9,826 bases of DNA from CAZUHK01 sp964620345 (lineage in GTDB: Bacteria; Planctomycetota; Phycisphaerae; Phycisphaerales; Zrk34). The notes below the pieces were generated by a model. The model saw only the letters and a program-made list of their open reading frames with translations. It was not told where the DNA came from and did not search any database. The DNA lies in NCBI GenBank assembly GCA_964620345.1, contig CAZUHK010000125.1:1-9826 (forward strand). The letters run 5' to 3'. Of this stretch, positions 1 through 6,229 are shown piece after piece. The position numbers were made by a program, and so were the translations under genes. Position 1 is the stretch's first letter, and each line of letters starts with the position of its first letter.

Positions 1-162
1 GGCGAGTGGTTCGTCCACGTCCTCTACGAGCAGGGAGATGATCAAGAAGAAGACGCCCGGTACAGCAAGCGGGTGGTCCACGCGACGCTGCCGCTCGCAC
101 ACCTGCTCGACCACGCGGCCGAAGACTTCCCGCCCGAGGTTATGGACAAGTCGAGCCAGTGA
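1..162 (+). CDS. C-terminal end of an unrecognised protein (partial)
   Basis: The first reading frame is open from the window edge to a TGA at 160-162, giving 53 residues that begin GEWFVHVLYEQG and end FPPEVMDKSSQ. Nearly every codon ends in G or C, which matches the coding pattern of the sure genes here, so this frame is preferred over the overlapping open frame starting at 38. The fragment is acidic and has no motif, membrane segment or repeat that I can assign to a family. Its stop lies immediately before the remnant of an ABC-transporter ATPase in another frame, so its last residues may not be native if a rearrangement or misassembly joined the two. The function is unknown. I am fairly sure this is coding. 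Confidence 0.5.
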   Translation, partial: GEWFVHVLYEQGDDQEEDARYSKRVVHATLPLAHLLDHAAEDFPPEVMDKSSQ

Positions 163-163
163 A

Positions 164-673
164 GTCGGCTTCGTTGACCAATGTGCGGATACCGGCGACG
201 CCCTCGACGTCTCGGTGCAGGCCCAGGTCATCAACCTTCTCGAAGACATCCAACGCGAACGCGGACTCACCTACATCTTCGTGGCCCACGACCTGAGCGT
301 CATCCGCCACATCTGTGATCGCGTCGCGGTCATGTACGGCGGCAAGATCGTCGAACTCGCCGACACCGAAACCCTCTTCTCGCATCCCAGGCACCCCTAC
401 ACCCGCTCCCTGCTCGCCGCCATTCCTTATCCCGACCCCGACATCCCCCTCGCTTACGACATTCGGGGCGAAGCCGCCGACCCCGCCGACCTGCCCCCCG
501 GCTGCAGCTTCCATCCGCGCTGCCCGCACGCCAAGCCCGGCCTCTGCGACACCGCCGGCGAGCCCCCCGAGCTCCGCGAAATCCGCCCCCGCCACCACAC
601 CGCCTGCGTCCGCGCCGAAGAACTCGACGATGAAACGCAAGTGGCTTGGGTGTCAGGCGATGTGAAACCCTGA
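164..673 (+). pseudogene. 5'-truncated oligopeptide/dipeptide ABC transporter ATPase (OppF/DppF type)
   Basis: Homology starts abruptly at base 200 with ALDVSVQAQVINLL, the D-loop region that follows Walker B in ABC ATPases. It continues through YIFVAHDLSVIRHICD (switch histidine in AHDLS) and VMYGGKIVE to the family-specific C-terminal domain of peptide transporters. That domain shows HPRHPYTRSLLAAIP and the Cys-rich GCSFHPRCPHA...C...AC pattern. In intact proteins this domain sits on the ATPase that powers oligopeptide or nickel/peptide uptake at the inner membrane. The Walker A loop, the LSGGQ signature and Walker B are all absent, so it cannot hydrolyse ATP by itself. Just upstream, bases 180-206 resemble an eroded 'CDEPVSALD' coding stretch with small indels. 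The open frame back to 38 overlaps the preceding gene and is unlike the family. It is either a decayed gene or an assembly join; the family call is strong. Confidence 0.75.
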
Positions 674-934
674 GTTCGACTTTCGCCACGATGCGGCGGC
701 GTTGGAGCGTGGCGAGCATGTCGGCGAACGAAGCGTGTGGCTTGTGCGGGCACCACGGCCGACACGGCGGGCGGTCACTCACGCCTCGGCAAGGGGATTC
801 AGAACTCAAACGAGACAAAATTCGTTGTAAATTGTTGCTATTAACATACGTATGCATTCAATGCGGCCGCTGTGGTGAATAATCCGCGTTCATCCAGACA
901 CAACCGCGCCGCAATGGCGAAAGTCGAACTTGGG
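668..934. repeat. MITE-like element with terminal inverted repeats
   Basis: Bases 673-688 (AGTTCGACTTTCGCCA) are repeated exactly in inverted orientation at 915-930. The pairing resumes inward after a small bulge (TGCGGCG at 692-698 with CGCCGCA at 907-913) and outward (CCC at 668-670 with GGG at 932-934), for 26 matched positions in all. The 267-bp unit starts at the stop codon of the truncated transporter gene and encloses an AT-rich core (about 795-860) unlike the GC-rich surroundings. No convincing target-site duplication is visible. On the minus strand the left half (about 676-760) reads HASFADMLATLQRRR, which faintly recalls transposase C-termini. It may be a non-autonomous element or an insertion-sequence remnant; it is too widely spaced for an ordinary terminator hairpin. 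Confidence 0.45.
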
Positions 935-954
935 AAGCCGAAAAAACTTTCCGG

Positions 955-976
955 ATCGGGCTTGACAATGCCCGAT
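955..976. promoter_or_regulatory. Inverted repeat enclosing the -35 box (possible operator)
   Basis: ATCGGGC (955-961) and GCCCGAT (970-976) form a perfect 7-bp inverted repeat with an 8-bp centre that contains the TTGACA element. A protein bound here would block RNA polymerase. There is no T-tract after it, so it is not a terminator. Operator function is inferred. Confidence 0.35.
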
Positions 977-990
977 TCATGGTGTTTATT
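962..990 (+). promoter_or_regulatory. Sigma70-type promoter of the LacI-family gene
   Basis: A consensus -35 box TTGACA (962-967) is followed by exactly 17 bp and TTTATT (985-990), which matches four of six positions of the -10 consensus. An alternative -10, TATAAC, lies at 999-1004 but at a poor distance. The stretch is AT-rich against a GC-rich background and lies 40 bp before the ATG at 1030. Confidence 0.55.
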
Positions 991-996
991 ACCGTG

Positions 997-1012
997 GATA
1001 TAACGTTAAAGT
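997..1012. promoter_or_regulatory. CG-centred palindrome, candidate LacI-family autoregulatory operator
   Basis: TAACGTTA (1001-1008) is a perfect 8-bp palindrome with a central CG, and one further symmetric pair at 999/1010 extends it. LacI-family proteins typically bind palindromes with a central CG, as PurR and CcpA do. It sits just downstream of the -10 box and 22 bp before the regulator's ATG, the usual place for autorepression. Binding is inferred. Confidence 0.35.
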
Positions 1013-1029
1013 AAGGGCATCGCAGTCCC

Positions 1030-2082
1030 ATGGCCAAGGCCGTAACCCTCAAACAGATCGCCGAAGCGGCGGGCGTATCGCCGATGACCGTCTCGCTCGT
1101 GCTTCGGGGTACGGGCCAGATCGGCGAGCAGACGCAGCAGCGTGTGTCCCGCATCGCGGCAGAGCTCGGCCACCGGCCCAACCGCGCCGCGCAGGCGACC
1201 CGTCGGGGCCGGTACGGCTCGATCGCGCTGGTCTGCAGCGATCACGAGCAGCGCAGCGTCCTCAACGTGGACCTGATCCGCGGGATCGACGATGCCCTGG
1301 GCGAGGCGGGGCTGCACCTGAGGATTCACGAATTGCAGGACGTGCGGCTGAAGAGCGCCAACTACATGGCGCGCGTGCGTCAATCGCTTTCGGCCGACGG
1401 GCTGTTGATCAACTACAAGTGGGGCACGCCGCCGGAACTGCGCCGACTGATCGAGCAGTTGAACATCCCGGCGGTGTGGCTGGCCGACCGGTACGAACAC
1501 GATGCGGCCTACCCGGACCTCGCCGGCGGTGTGGCCGAGGCAACGCGGCGGTTGATCGATCGCGGCCACCGTCACCTCGCCTACCTGAACATCGATCACG
1601 ATGAGCTGGCGCCCGACGCCCACCGACACTTCAGCATGACCGATGGCCTGAGGGGGTTCGGCGAGACCGTGGCCGGGGCGGGCGTCCGGGCGGCGTATCT
1701 GACCGGCGGCGACCGGGAAGCGTCATTGGTCGAGCATCTGCGGCGGTCGGATCGGCCGACGGCCTTGGTCTGTCACGGCCTGCACATCACCAACCGCGCC
1801 ATGCTCGCCGCCGCCCGGGCCGGGCTCGACGTGCCGGCCGACCTGTCGGTCACGTCCGTGGCCGCCGACACGCGCCACGCCCTGGGCCTGGGCATCGCCC
1901 AAGCCCTGATGCCCAGCCGCGCCGTCGGCCGGGTCGGCTGCGAGACGCTGCTTGAGAAGATCGAAAACCCGGGGCGGAAGCTGCCGGCCCGCCGCATCCC
2001 CATGACCTGGCGCGACGGACCGACGGTCGGCCCGCCGCCGAAGACGACGATGAACCGATCAAGCACTGACGAACCTTCATGA
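1030..2082 (+). CDS. LacI-family transcriptional regulator
   Basis: This is a 350-residue sugar-responsive DNA-binding protein acting in the cytoplasm. The N-terminus TLKQIAEAAGVSPMTVSLVLRG (about residues 6-27) is the LacI helix-turn-helix, with the characteristic VS..TVS..L pattern. The hinge helix region HRPNRAAQA follows at about residues 48-56. The rest is a periplasmic-binding-protein-like effector and dimerisation domain, ending near IPMTWRDG, plus a short polar tail of about 20 residues. Length fits the family (330-360). The ATG at 1030 places the helix-turn-helix at the expected distance from the start; a weak TAAGGG lies 12 bases upstream. A strong promoter and two palindromes precede it. 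The stop overlaps an ATG at 2079, and the next ribosome binding site begins 9 bp further on, so it is probably co-transcribed with the LamG gene. The effector cannot be named; a carbohydrate is likely from the family and neighbours. Confidence 0.93.
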   Translation: MAKAVTLKQIAEAAGVSPMTVSLVLRGTGQIGEQTQQRVSRIAAELGHRPNRAAQATRRGRYGSIALVCSDHEQRSVLNVDLIRGIDDALGEAGLHLRIHELQDVRLKSANYMARVRQSLSADGLLINYKWGTPPELRRLIEQLNIPAVWLADRYEHDAAYPDLAGGVAEATRRLIDRGHRHLAYLNIDHDELAPDAHRHFSMTDGLRGFGETVAGAGVRAAYLTGGDREASLVEHLRRSDRPTALVCHGLHITNRAMLAAARAGLDVPADLSVTSVAADTRHALGLGIAQALMPSRAVGRVGCETLLEKIENPGRKLPARRIPMTWRDGPTVGPPPKTTMNRSSTDEPS

Positions 2083-2090
2083 TCCCTGAC

Positions 2091-2240
2091 CAAGGAGCGA
2101 CGAGAATGACCCACGCCACTCCAAACCAACCCAGCACTCATCACACCCTTCAAGGAGCGACGAGAATGACCCACGCAACCCCAAACCAGCCCATGACTCA
2201 TCACACCCTACAAGGAGCGACGAAAATGACTCACGCACAC
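2091..2240 (+). repeat. Tandem 60-bp repeat carrying three ribosome binding sites and start codons
   Basis: Copies start at 2091, 2151 and 2211. Each begins CAAGGAGCGACGA and carries an ideal AAGGAG eight bases before an ATG (2106, 2166, 2226). Copies 1 and 2 match at 54 of 60 positions; copy 3 matches well for about the first 27-30 bases and then diverges into the signal-peptide code. The 60-bp period keeps all three ATGs in one frame with no stop between them, so the upstream starts would add two 20-residue copies of a His/Thr-rich peptide (MTHATPNQP...HHTLQGAT) to the exported protein. Confidence 0.9.
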
Positions 2241-3101
2241 CGAACACAACCTCTGGCCATCGCCCTCGCCTCGGCCCTGCTGATCGCGATCACCGGCGCC
2301 GCGGCCCAAGCCGACACCATCGCCCACTGGACCTTCGACGGCGGCGTCGTCGGCAATGACATTACCAGCGAGACGGACACCGAAGCGAGCATCGAGGTCA
2401 CGCCGTTTACTGACGATTCGCCCGCCGACGTCACCTACGCGACCGGCCCGACCGGCTTCGGCACGGCCGCGAACTTCGACCCCGAGGTGGGCCTGAAGTC
2501 CGACCCGCGCTCGGGCACGCTGACCGGCCTGTCCGCCCTGACCGTCGAAGCGTACGTCAACATCGACACCGCCGCGGGCAGCGGAACGATGAACATCTTC
2601 CGCAAGACGCCCCTGTGGACGGGATCGGGCAACAATGGCGACCCCGAAAACGGCTTCTCCTTCACGCTTGCAGATGGCAAGCCGGTCCTCCGCCTCGGCC
2701 GGGACAGCTCGGCTCAGAATCTGGAAGACAGGGACATGGCGACGGTCGTCGCGACCGATGCCATCCCGACCGGGCAGTGGGTCCACGTCGCCGGCACATG
2801 GGACGGCGGCACCGGCGATCTGAAGCTGTTCGTTGACTTCAATGAGGTTAGCACCGAGGCGAATCAGACTTTCCCCACCTCGCTCACCGGCGCGCTCAAC
2901 GATTCGTCCAACGATGGGCCGGCCTCGATCGGCGCGATCGACCGCGGCGCCAGCTTCGATCAGTTCTTCGACGGCTCGATCGACGAGGTGCGGATCAGCG
3001 ATCAGGCACTGACCGCGAGCGAGTTCATCCCCGAGCCGGCCACGGCGGCCCTGCTCGGCCTCGGCGGCTTGCTGATCTTCGGCGGCCGGCGGCGGGCGTG
3101 A
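2226..3101 (+). CDS. LamG/concanavalin-like exported protein with PEP-CTERM anchor
   Basis: From the ATG at 2226 this is a 291-residue exported protein. Residues 1-29 are a Sec signal peptide (basic start, hydrophobic LAIALASALLIAITG, cleavage near AQA-DT). The mature part opens IAHWTFDGG, typical of LamG/laminin-G-like jelly-roll domains. It contains LTVEAYVNID, WVHVAGTWDGGTGDLKLFVD and FDGSIDEVRISDQALTASEF, which are hallmark strands of that fold. Residues 269-291 are a PEP-CTERM tail: PEPATAA, a hydrophobic stretch, then GGRRRA, the signal for exosortase-type processing and surface retention. I chose 2226 because the signal peptide follows directly; starts at 2106 or 2166 have equally good ribosome binding sites and would give 331 or 311 residues. 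It ends 28 bp before an intrinsic terminator. Carbohydrate binding is inferred from the fold. Confidence 0.88.
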   Translation: MTHAHRTQPLAIALASALLIAITGAAAQADTIAHWTFDGGVVGNDITSETDTEASIEVTPFTDDSPADVTYATGPTGFGTAANFDPEVGLKSDPRSGTLTGLSALTVEAYVNIDTAAGSGTMNIFRKTPLWTGSGNNGDPENGFSFTLADGKPVLRLGRDSSAQNLEDRDMATVVATDAIPTGQWVHVAGTWDGGTGDLKLFVDFNEVSTEANQTFPTSLTGALNDSSNDGPASIGAIDRGASFDQFFDGSIDEVRISDQALTASEFIPEPATAALLGLGGLLIFGGRRRA

Positions 3102-3129
3102 TCGCCTCGGCGTATTTCCGGTTGATGAC

Positions 3130-3162
3130 CCGGAGGTCGGTTGACGCCGGTCTCCGGTTTTT
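3130..3162 (+). terminator. Rho-independent terminator after the LamG gene
   Basis: CCGGAGGTCGGT (3130-3141) pairs with GCCGGTCTCCGG (3146-3157), allowing a few G-T wobbles, around a TGAC loop. TTTTT (3158-3162) follows directly. It lies 28 bp beyond the LamG stop and before the ribosome binding site of the pseudopilin gene, so it probably closes a lacI-lamG transcript. Confidence 0.85.
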
Positions 3163-3192
3163 ACGCCCGGCGTTTGGGCGCGACCTGTCGCC

Positions 3193-3199
3193 AAGGAGG
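3193..3199 (+). promoter_or_regulatory. Ribosome binding site deciding the pseudopilin start
   Basis: AAGGAGG lies nine bases before the ATG at 3209. It excludes the longer in-frame start at 3098, which would overlap the LamG stop and run through the terminator hairpin. Confidence 0.85.
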
Positions 3200-3208
3200 C
3201 AGTGCATC

Positions 3209-3997
3209 ATGACGCCACATCGCCGCCAGCCCCTACACGGTTTTACATTGGTGGAGCTTCTCGTGGTGGTGGCGATCATCGCGATGCTGATCGCCGTGCT
3301 GCAGCCGGCGCTGCAGAAGGCGCGCGAGGCGACCAGGCGCGCCGCGTGCGCGTCGAACCAGCACCAGCTCGCCGTGGGCCACTTGAGCTACGCGATGGAC
3401 AACCGCGGCCGATATCCAACCAACATGCAGGGGCTGATCAACCGCGTCTACGACGACATGGACGTGAACGCCCCCGGTTCGGAATTCAGCGACCTGCGGC
3501 CGCTGATGCTCGACCGCATCGGTTCATCGCACGTGTTTTACTGCCCGACCCGGGGCGTGCCGGACGTCGGCCAGGATGCGTACGACCTGTGGGTCGCGCC
3601 GCCGGGCACGCCGAACGACGGGCGTGAGGCGGCGATCGTTCATTATGTGCTGCTGGCCGGGCTCGAAGCGAGTGCGGGCGCTCAGTTTCTCGAAACCGAC
3701 GACCAAGGCAGCGTCATCGGGCCTTATCCATTGCCCGCCCGGCTGGCGACCGCCGCTGCGGACGAGGCCCTGTTCGCCGATCACAACGAATCGATGCCCA
3801 ATGTTGGCCAAGGCACAAAGACCGAGCCCTTCGCCGGGACATCCAATCATCCCGACGCCCACGGCGTCGGCGCCGCGGGCGGCAACGCCGCAACCGTCGA
3901 CGGGGCGGTGTCGTGGCGCCCCGCCGACGTGCTGCGACCCCGTATCCTACGCGAGGTTAACAACATCAAAGCCCTCGATCGCTACAACTTCTGGTGA
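3209..3997 (+). CDS. Prepilin-type N-terminal cleavage/methylation protein (type II pseudopilin-like)
   Basis: This is a 262-residue protein. A short basic leader (MTPHRRQPLHG) is followed by FTLVELLVVVAIIAMLIAVL, the classic type IV prepilin signal. Peptidase cleavage falls between G11 and F12, the conserved Glu is at mature position 5 (E16), and a single N-terminal membrane/assembly helix follows, continuing into QPALQKAREATRRAACASNQ. The C-terminal globular part has the planctomycete-type pattern of a YP motif (NRGRYPTN), two cysteines (one in FYCPTRG) and a late NHPDAHGVGAAGGNAATVDG segment, similar to the 'H-X9-DG' region of planctomycete DUF1559-like proteins. Such proteins are abundant in Planctomycetes and are thought to be pseudopilins or surface filaments; this copy's role is unknown. 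It sits between two PEP-CTERM genes. No good promoter is visible in the 46 bases after the terminator. Confidence 0.88.
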   Translation: MTPHRRQPLHGFTLVELLVVVAIIAMLIAVLQPALQKAREATRRAACASNQHQLAVGHLSYAMDNRGRYPTNMQGLINRVYDDMDVNAPGSEFSDLRPLMLDRIGSSHVFYCPTRGVPDVGQDAYDLWVAPPGTPNDGREAAIVHYVLLAGLEASAGAQFLETDDQGSVIGPYPLPARLATAAADEALFADHNESMPNVGQGTKTEPFAGTSNHPDAHGVGAAGGNAATVDGAVSWRPADVLRPRILREVNNIKALDRYNFW

Positions 3998-4117
3998 CCC
4001 CCCGGGGATTGCACTTCGACCTGCTCGGGCGAGCACGCCTGAATGCAGCTTCGGATGCTGCCCACCCCCGACGAACTCAATTTCACCGCAGACGTGCAGA
4101 CTGGAGAATGGTCCGAC

Positions 4118-6229
4118 ATGACTCTTGCCCCCCGCTTACTGTGCACTTCGCTGGCACTGATTATCATCAGCGGCATGATGTCGCGCACCGCTTGGGCTGA
4201 TCCGATGATTGTGGACTGGCAGATCCCTGACGAGAAGGCCAACTTCATCGCCCGCGGCTTCTCGCCGATCCCCGGGGTGCAGTCGGAGCTGATCTACGAT
4301 GTCACGCAGAAGACCGATGGGCTGTACAACCATCATCCGGCGATCACCCGGACGGACGGCGGCCTGATCGCGACGTGGAGCAACCATCTGCAGGGTTTCA
4401 CGACGGGCGGCGAGGAGGGGCCGGGCCAGAAGATTCTGTACACCCGCAAGCCCGAGGGCGAGGGGTGGGCCGGCGCGGCGGAACTGTTCCCCTCGATCGA
4501 CAATCACGGTCCGGCGTTCGACGCCGGTCGCGTCGTGATCGCCAACGGTTTCGCCCACGTCAACGGCTCGACTTACGCGATCGCCGAGGTCAGCGAGAAC
4601 CAAGCGAAGCAGCCCGGTGATCAGCGTGTGCGCACCGGGCTTGGCCGCCTCGCCCGACAGGTTCAGACCGATGGCACGCTCGGCAGCATCTTCTGGCTGG
4701 ACGCCGATCCGCCGGCTCCCAAGTCCGGCTTTGACCAGTTCGACGATCCGGGATCAACCCCCTCGCTCGCCCCGACCGCCACGGCGATCAAGGCCTACCT
4801 TGCTCAACCGCTCAACGAGCCGGCCTGGGACTTCATCGCCCGGAACAACAATGAAGAGCCGGTCGACGCCGATGGGAACCTGATGGTCGAACGCAGCGCG
4901 TACAAGCGGCCCGACGGGTCACTGGTCCGCCTGTTCCGCGATTCGCAGCGACGCGGGTTCCTCTTCACACAGACGAGCAGCGACGACGGGCAGACGTGGA
5001 CGCAGCCCGAGCAGACCAACGTCCCCGACAGCCCGTCCAAGACCGTCAGCGGCACGCTGCCCGATGGCCGGGTGTACGTCGTGGGCAATCAGATCAACGA
5101 CGTGAGCTACGGGCGCGATCCGCTGACGCTGGCGATCTCCCGCGATGGCGTGAACTTCGACTGGGCCGCGGCGGTTCGGTATGACGCGCCGAAAATCGAT
5201 TTCCCCGGCGACGGCAAGGGGCCGGGCTTCCAGTATCCATCGGTCACGCTCGACGGCGACGAGATGGTTGTGACTTATTCGATCGGCAAGGAGGACGTGG
5301 CGGTCAGCCGCTTCGCGATTCCGCAGTTCGCCGACCGGGCCAACGAGACGCAGTTGCTCGTGGCCTCATCGAACGGCAATCGCATCACGCGCTTCGACGG
5401 CCCGACGGGTCGGTTCGTCGAGCACTTCGACCACGGCGACGGCGACAATCCGCTGGACACGCCGGCGGCAATGCGGATCGGGCCCGACGGCCTGCTCTAC
5501 GTGGTCAACCGCGGCGACAACCGGGTGCTGCGCTACGACCCGATCTCGGGCGAACAGGCCAACACCTTCGTCGACGGCCAGGGCCTGGACGCGCCCACCG
5601 GCCTCGCGTTCACCGCCGGTGGCGACCTGCTGGTGAGCAATCGCAACAACAACAACGTGCTGCGCTTCGCCGGCCCCGACGATGAGAACCCCGGCGCGGC
5701 GAAAGGCGAGTTCATCACCGCGGGGAGCGGCGGCCTCGACGGGCCGTTCAACATGGCCACCGGCCCGGACGGCAAGCTCTACGTCGCCAGCTTCGACACG
5801 AACCAGATTCTTCGCTTCGACGGCCAGACGGGCGCGTTCGACGAGCTCTTCGCATCGGGCGGGCTGCTCGATCGGCCGCAGGGCCTGCTGTTCGACGATG
5901 ACGGCAATCTGCTTGTGGCCAGCACCGGCAGCGACGGCATCCTCCGCTACGCCCCCGATGGCTCGGTGAGCACGTTCATCGACGGTGAGGGGCTGCTGCA
6001 TGATCCCAACGACCTGACGTTCGGCCCCGATGGGAACCTCTACGTCTCCAGCCGACTCGCCCAGCAGGTGCTGCGCTTCAACGGCGAGACGGGCGAGTTC
6101 ATGGACGTCTTCGCATACGGGGCGGGGATGCAGGGGACGACCGGCATCGTCTTCACCGCGATCCCCGAGCCGGGCACCATGGGAATGCTCGGCCTCGGGA
6201 CCGCCGCACTGCTCGCATGGCGGCGCTGA
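4118..6229 (+). CDS. Exported sialidase-like plus NHL-repeat protein with PEP-CTERM anchor
   Basis: This is a 703-residue exported protein from the ATG at 4118, chosen because GGAG lies 11 bases upstream and a signal peptide (residues 1-27, hydrophobic LLCTSLALIIISGM, cleavage AWA-DP) follows at once. A start at 4043 would bury the signal peptide. Residues about 30-400 resemble the sialidase/BNR fold: NHHPAITRTDGGLIATWSN near the front, a canonical Asp box S-x-D-x-G-x-x-W at residues 287-294, and AISRDGVNFDW later. Catalytic residues cannot be confirmed. Residues about 407-675 hold six NHL/SMP-30-like repeats of the form GPDG-LYV-N-VLRFDG-TGE, enough for a six-bladed propeller. Residues 683-703 are the PEP-CTERM tail (PEPGTMG, hydrophobic stretch, AWRR). 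It probably acts on or binds glycans at the cell surface; the substrate is unknown. Confidence 0.87.
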   Translation: MTLAPRLLCTSLALIIISGMMSRTAWADPMIVDWQIPDEKANFIARGFSPIPGVQSELIYDVTQKTDGLYNHHPAITRTDGGLIATWSNHLQGFTTGGEEGPGQKILYTRKPEGEGWAGAAELFPSIDNHGPAFDAGRVVIANGFAHVNGSTYAIAEVSENQAKQPGDQRVRTGLGRLARQVQTDGTLGSIFWLDADPPAPKSGFDQFDDPGSTPSLAPTATAIKAYLAQPLNEPAWDFIARNNNEEPVDADGNLMVERSAYKRPDGSLVRLFRDSQRRGFLFTQTSSDDGQTWTQPEQTNVPDSPSKTVSGTLPDGRVYVVGNQINDVSYGRDPLTLAISRDGVNFDWAAAVRYDAPKIDFPGDGKGPGFQYPSVTLDGDEMVVTYSIGKEDVAVSRFAIPQFADRANETQLLVASSNGNRITRFDGPTGRFVEHFDHGDGDNPLDTPAAMRIGPDGLLYVVNRGDNRVLRYDPISGEQANTFVDGQGLDAPTGLAFTAGGDLLVSNRNNNNVLRFAGPDDENPGAAKGEFITAGSGGLDGPFNMATGPDGKLYVASFDTNQILRFDGQTGAFDELFASGGLLDRPQGLLFDDDGNLLVASTGSDGILRYAPDGSVSTFIDGEGLLHDPNDLTFGPDGNLYVSSRLAQQVLRFNGETGEFMDVFAYGAGMQGTTGIVFTAIPEPGTMGMLGLGTAALLAWRR

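Larger units (their letters stand above)
674..1029. other. Gene-free region upstream of the LacI-family gene
   Basis: No convincing gene lies in these 356 bases. They hold most of the inverted-repeat unit, an 8-bp stem TCGCCACG/CGTGGCGA (683-690 with 708-715), an AT-rich core with the perfect palindrome CATACGTATG (845-854), and then the promoter and operator-like sequences of the regulator gene. Short open frames here lack ribosome binding sites and coding-like codon use. Confidence 0.6.

Noticed and set aside
330..857. Minus-strand open frame spanning the transporter fragment and the inverted repeat
   Set aside because: Most of it is antisense to clear OppF-like coding sequence and is Arg-rich low complexity. 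Only the short HASFADMLATL stretch is notable, and it is treated under the repeat.
2091..2240. CRISPR array
   Set aside because: The repeats are contiguous, translated and carry start codons. There are no unique spacers of regular length and no cas genes.
2208..3194. Long open frame of 328 residues on the minus strand
   Set aside because: It is antisense to the LamG gene, is rich in Arg/Gly/Asp with no domain, and arises from the G/C third-position bias of the true gene.
3098..3208. Longer N-terminus of the pseudopilin from the ATG at 3098
   Set aside because: It would overlap the LamG stop, translate the terminator hairpin and bury the prepilin leader. AAGGAGG before 3209 gives the normal start.
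4022..4061. Terminator after the pseudopilin gene
   Set aside because: TGCTCG/CGAGCA has only a two-base centre, and GCAGC/GCTGC is a short stem. Neither is followed by a T-tract.
4043..4117. Longer N-terminus of the sialidase/NHL protein
   Set aside because: It would put 25 polar residues ahead of a clear signal peptide. The ATG at 4118 has a ribosome binding site and the correct N-terminal form.
5366..6001. 211-residue minus-strand open frame inside the NHL-repeat region
   Set aside because: It mirrors the repeated plus-strand coding sequence, has no start signal and no recognisable fold.
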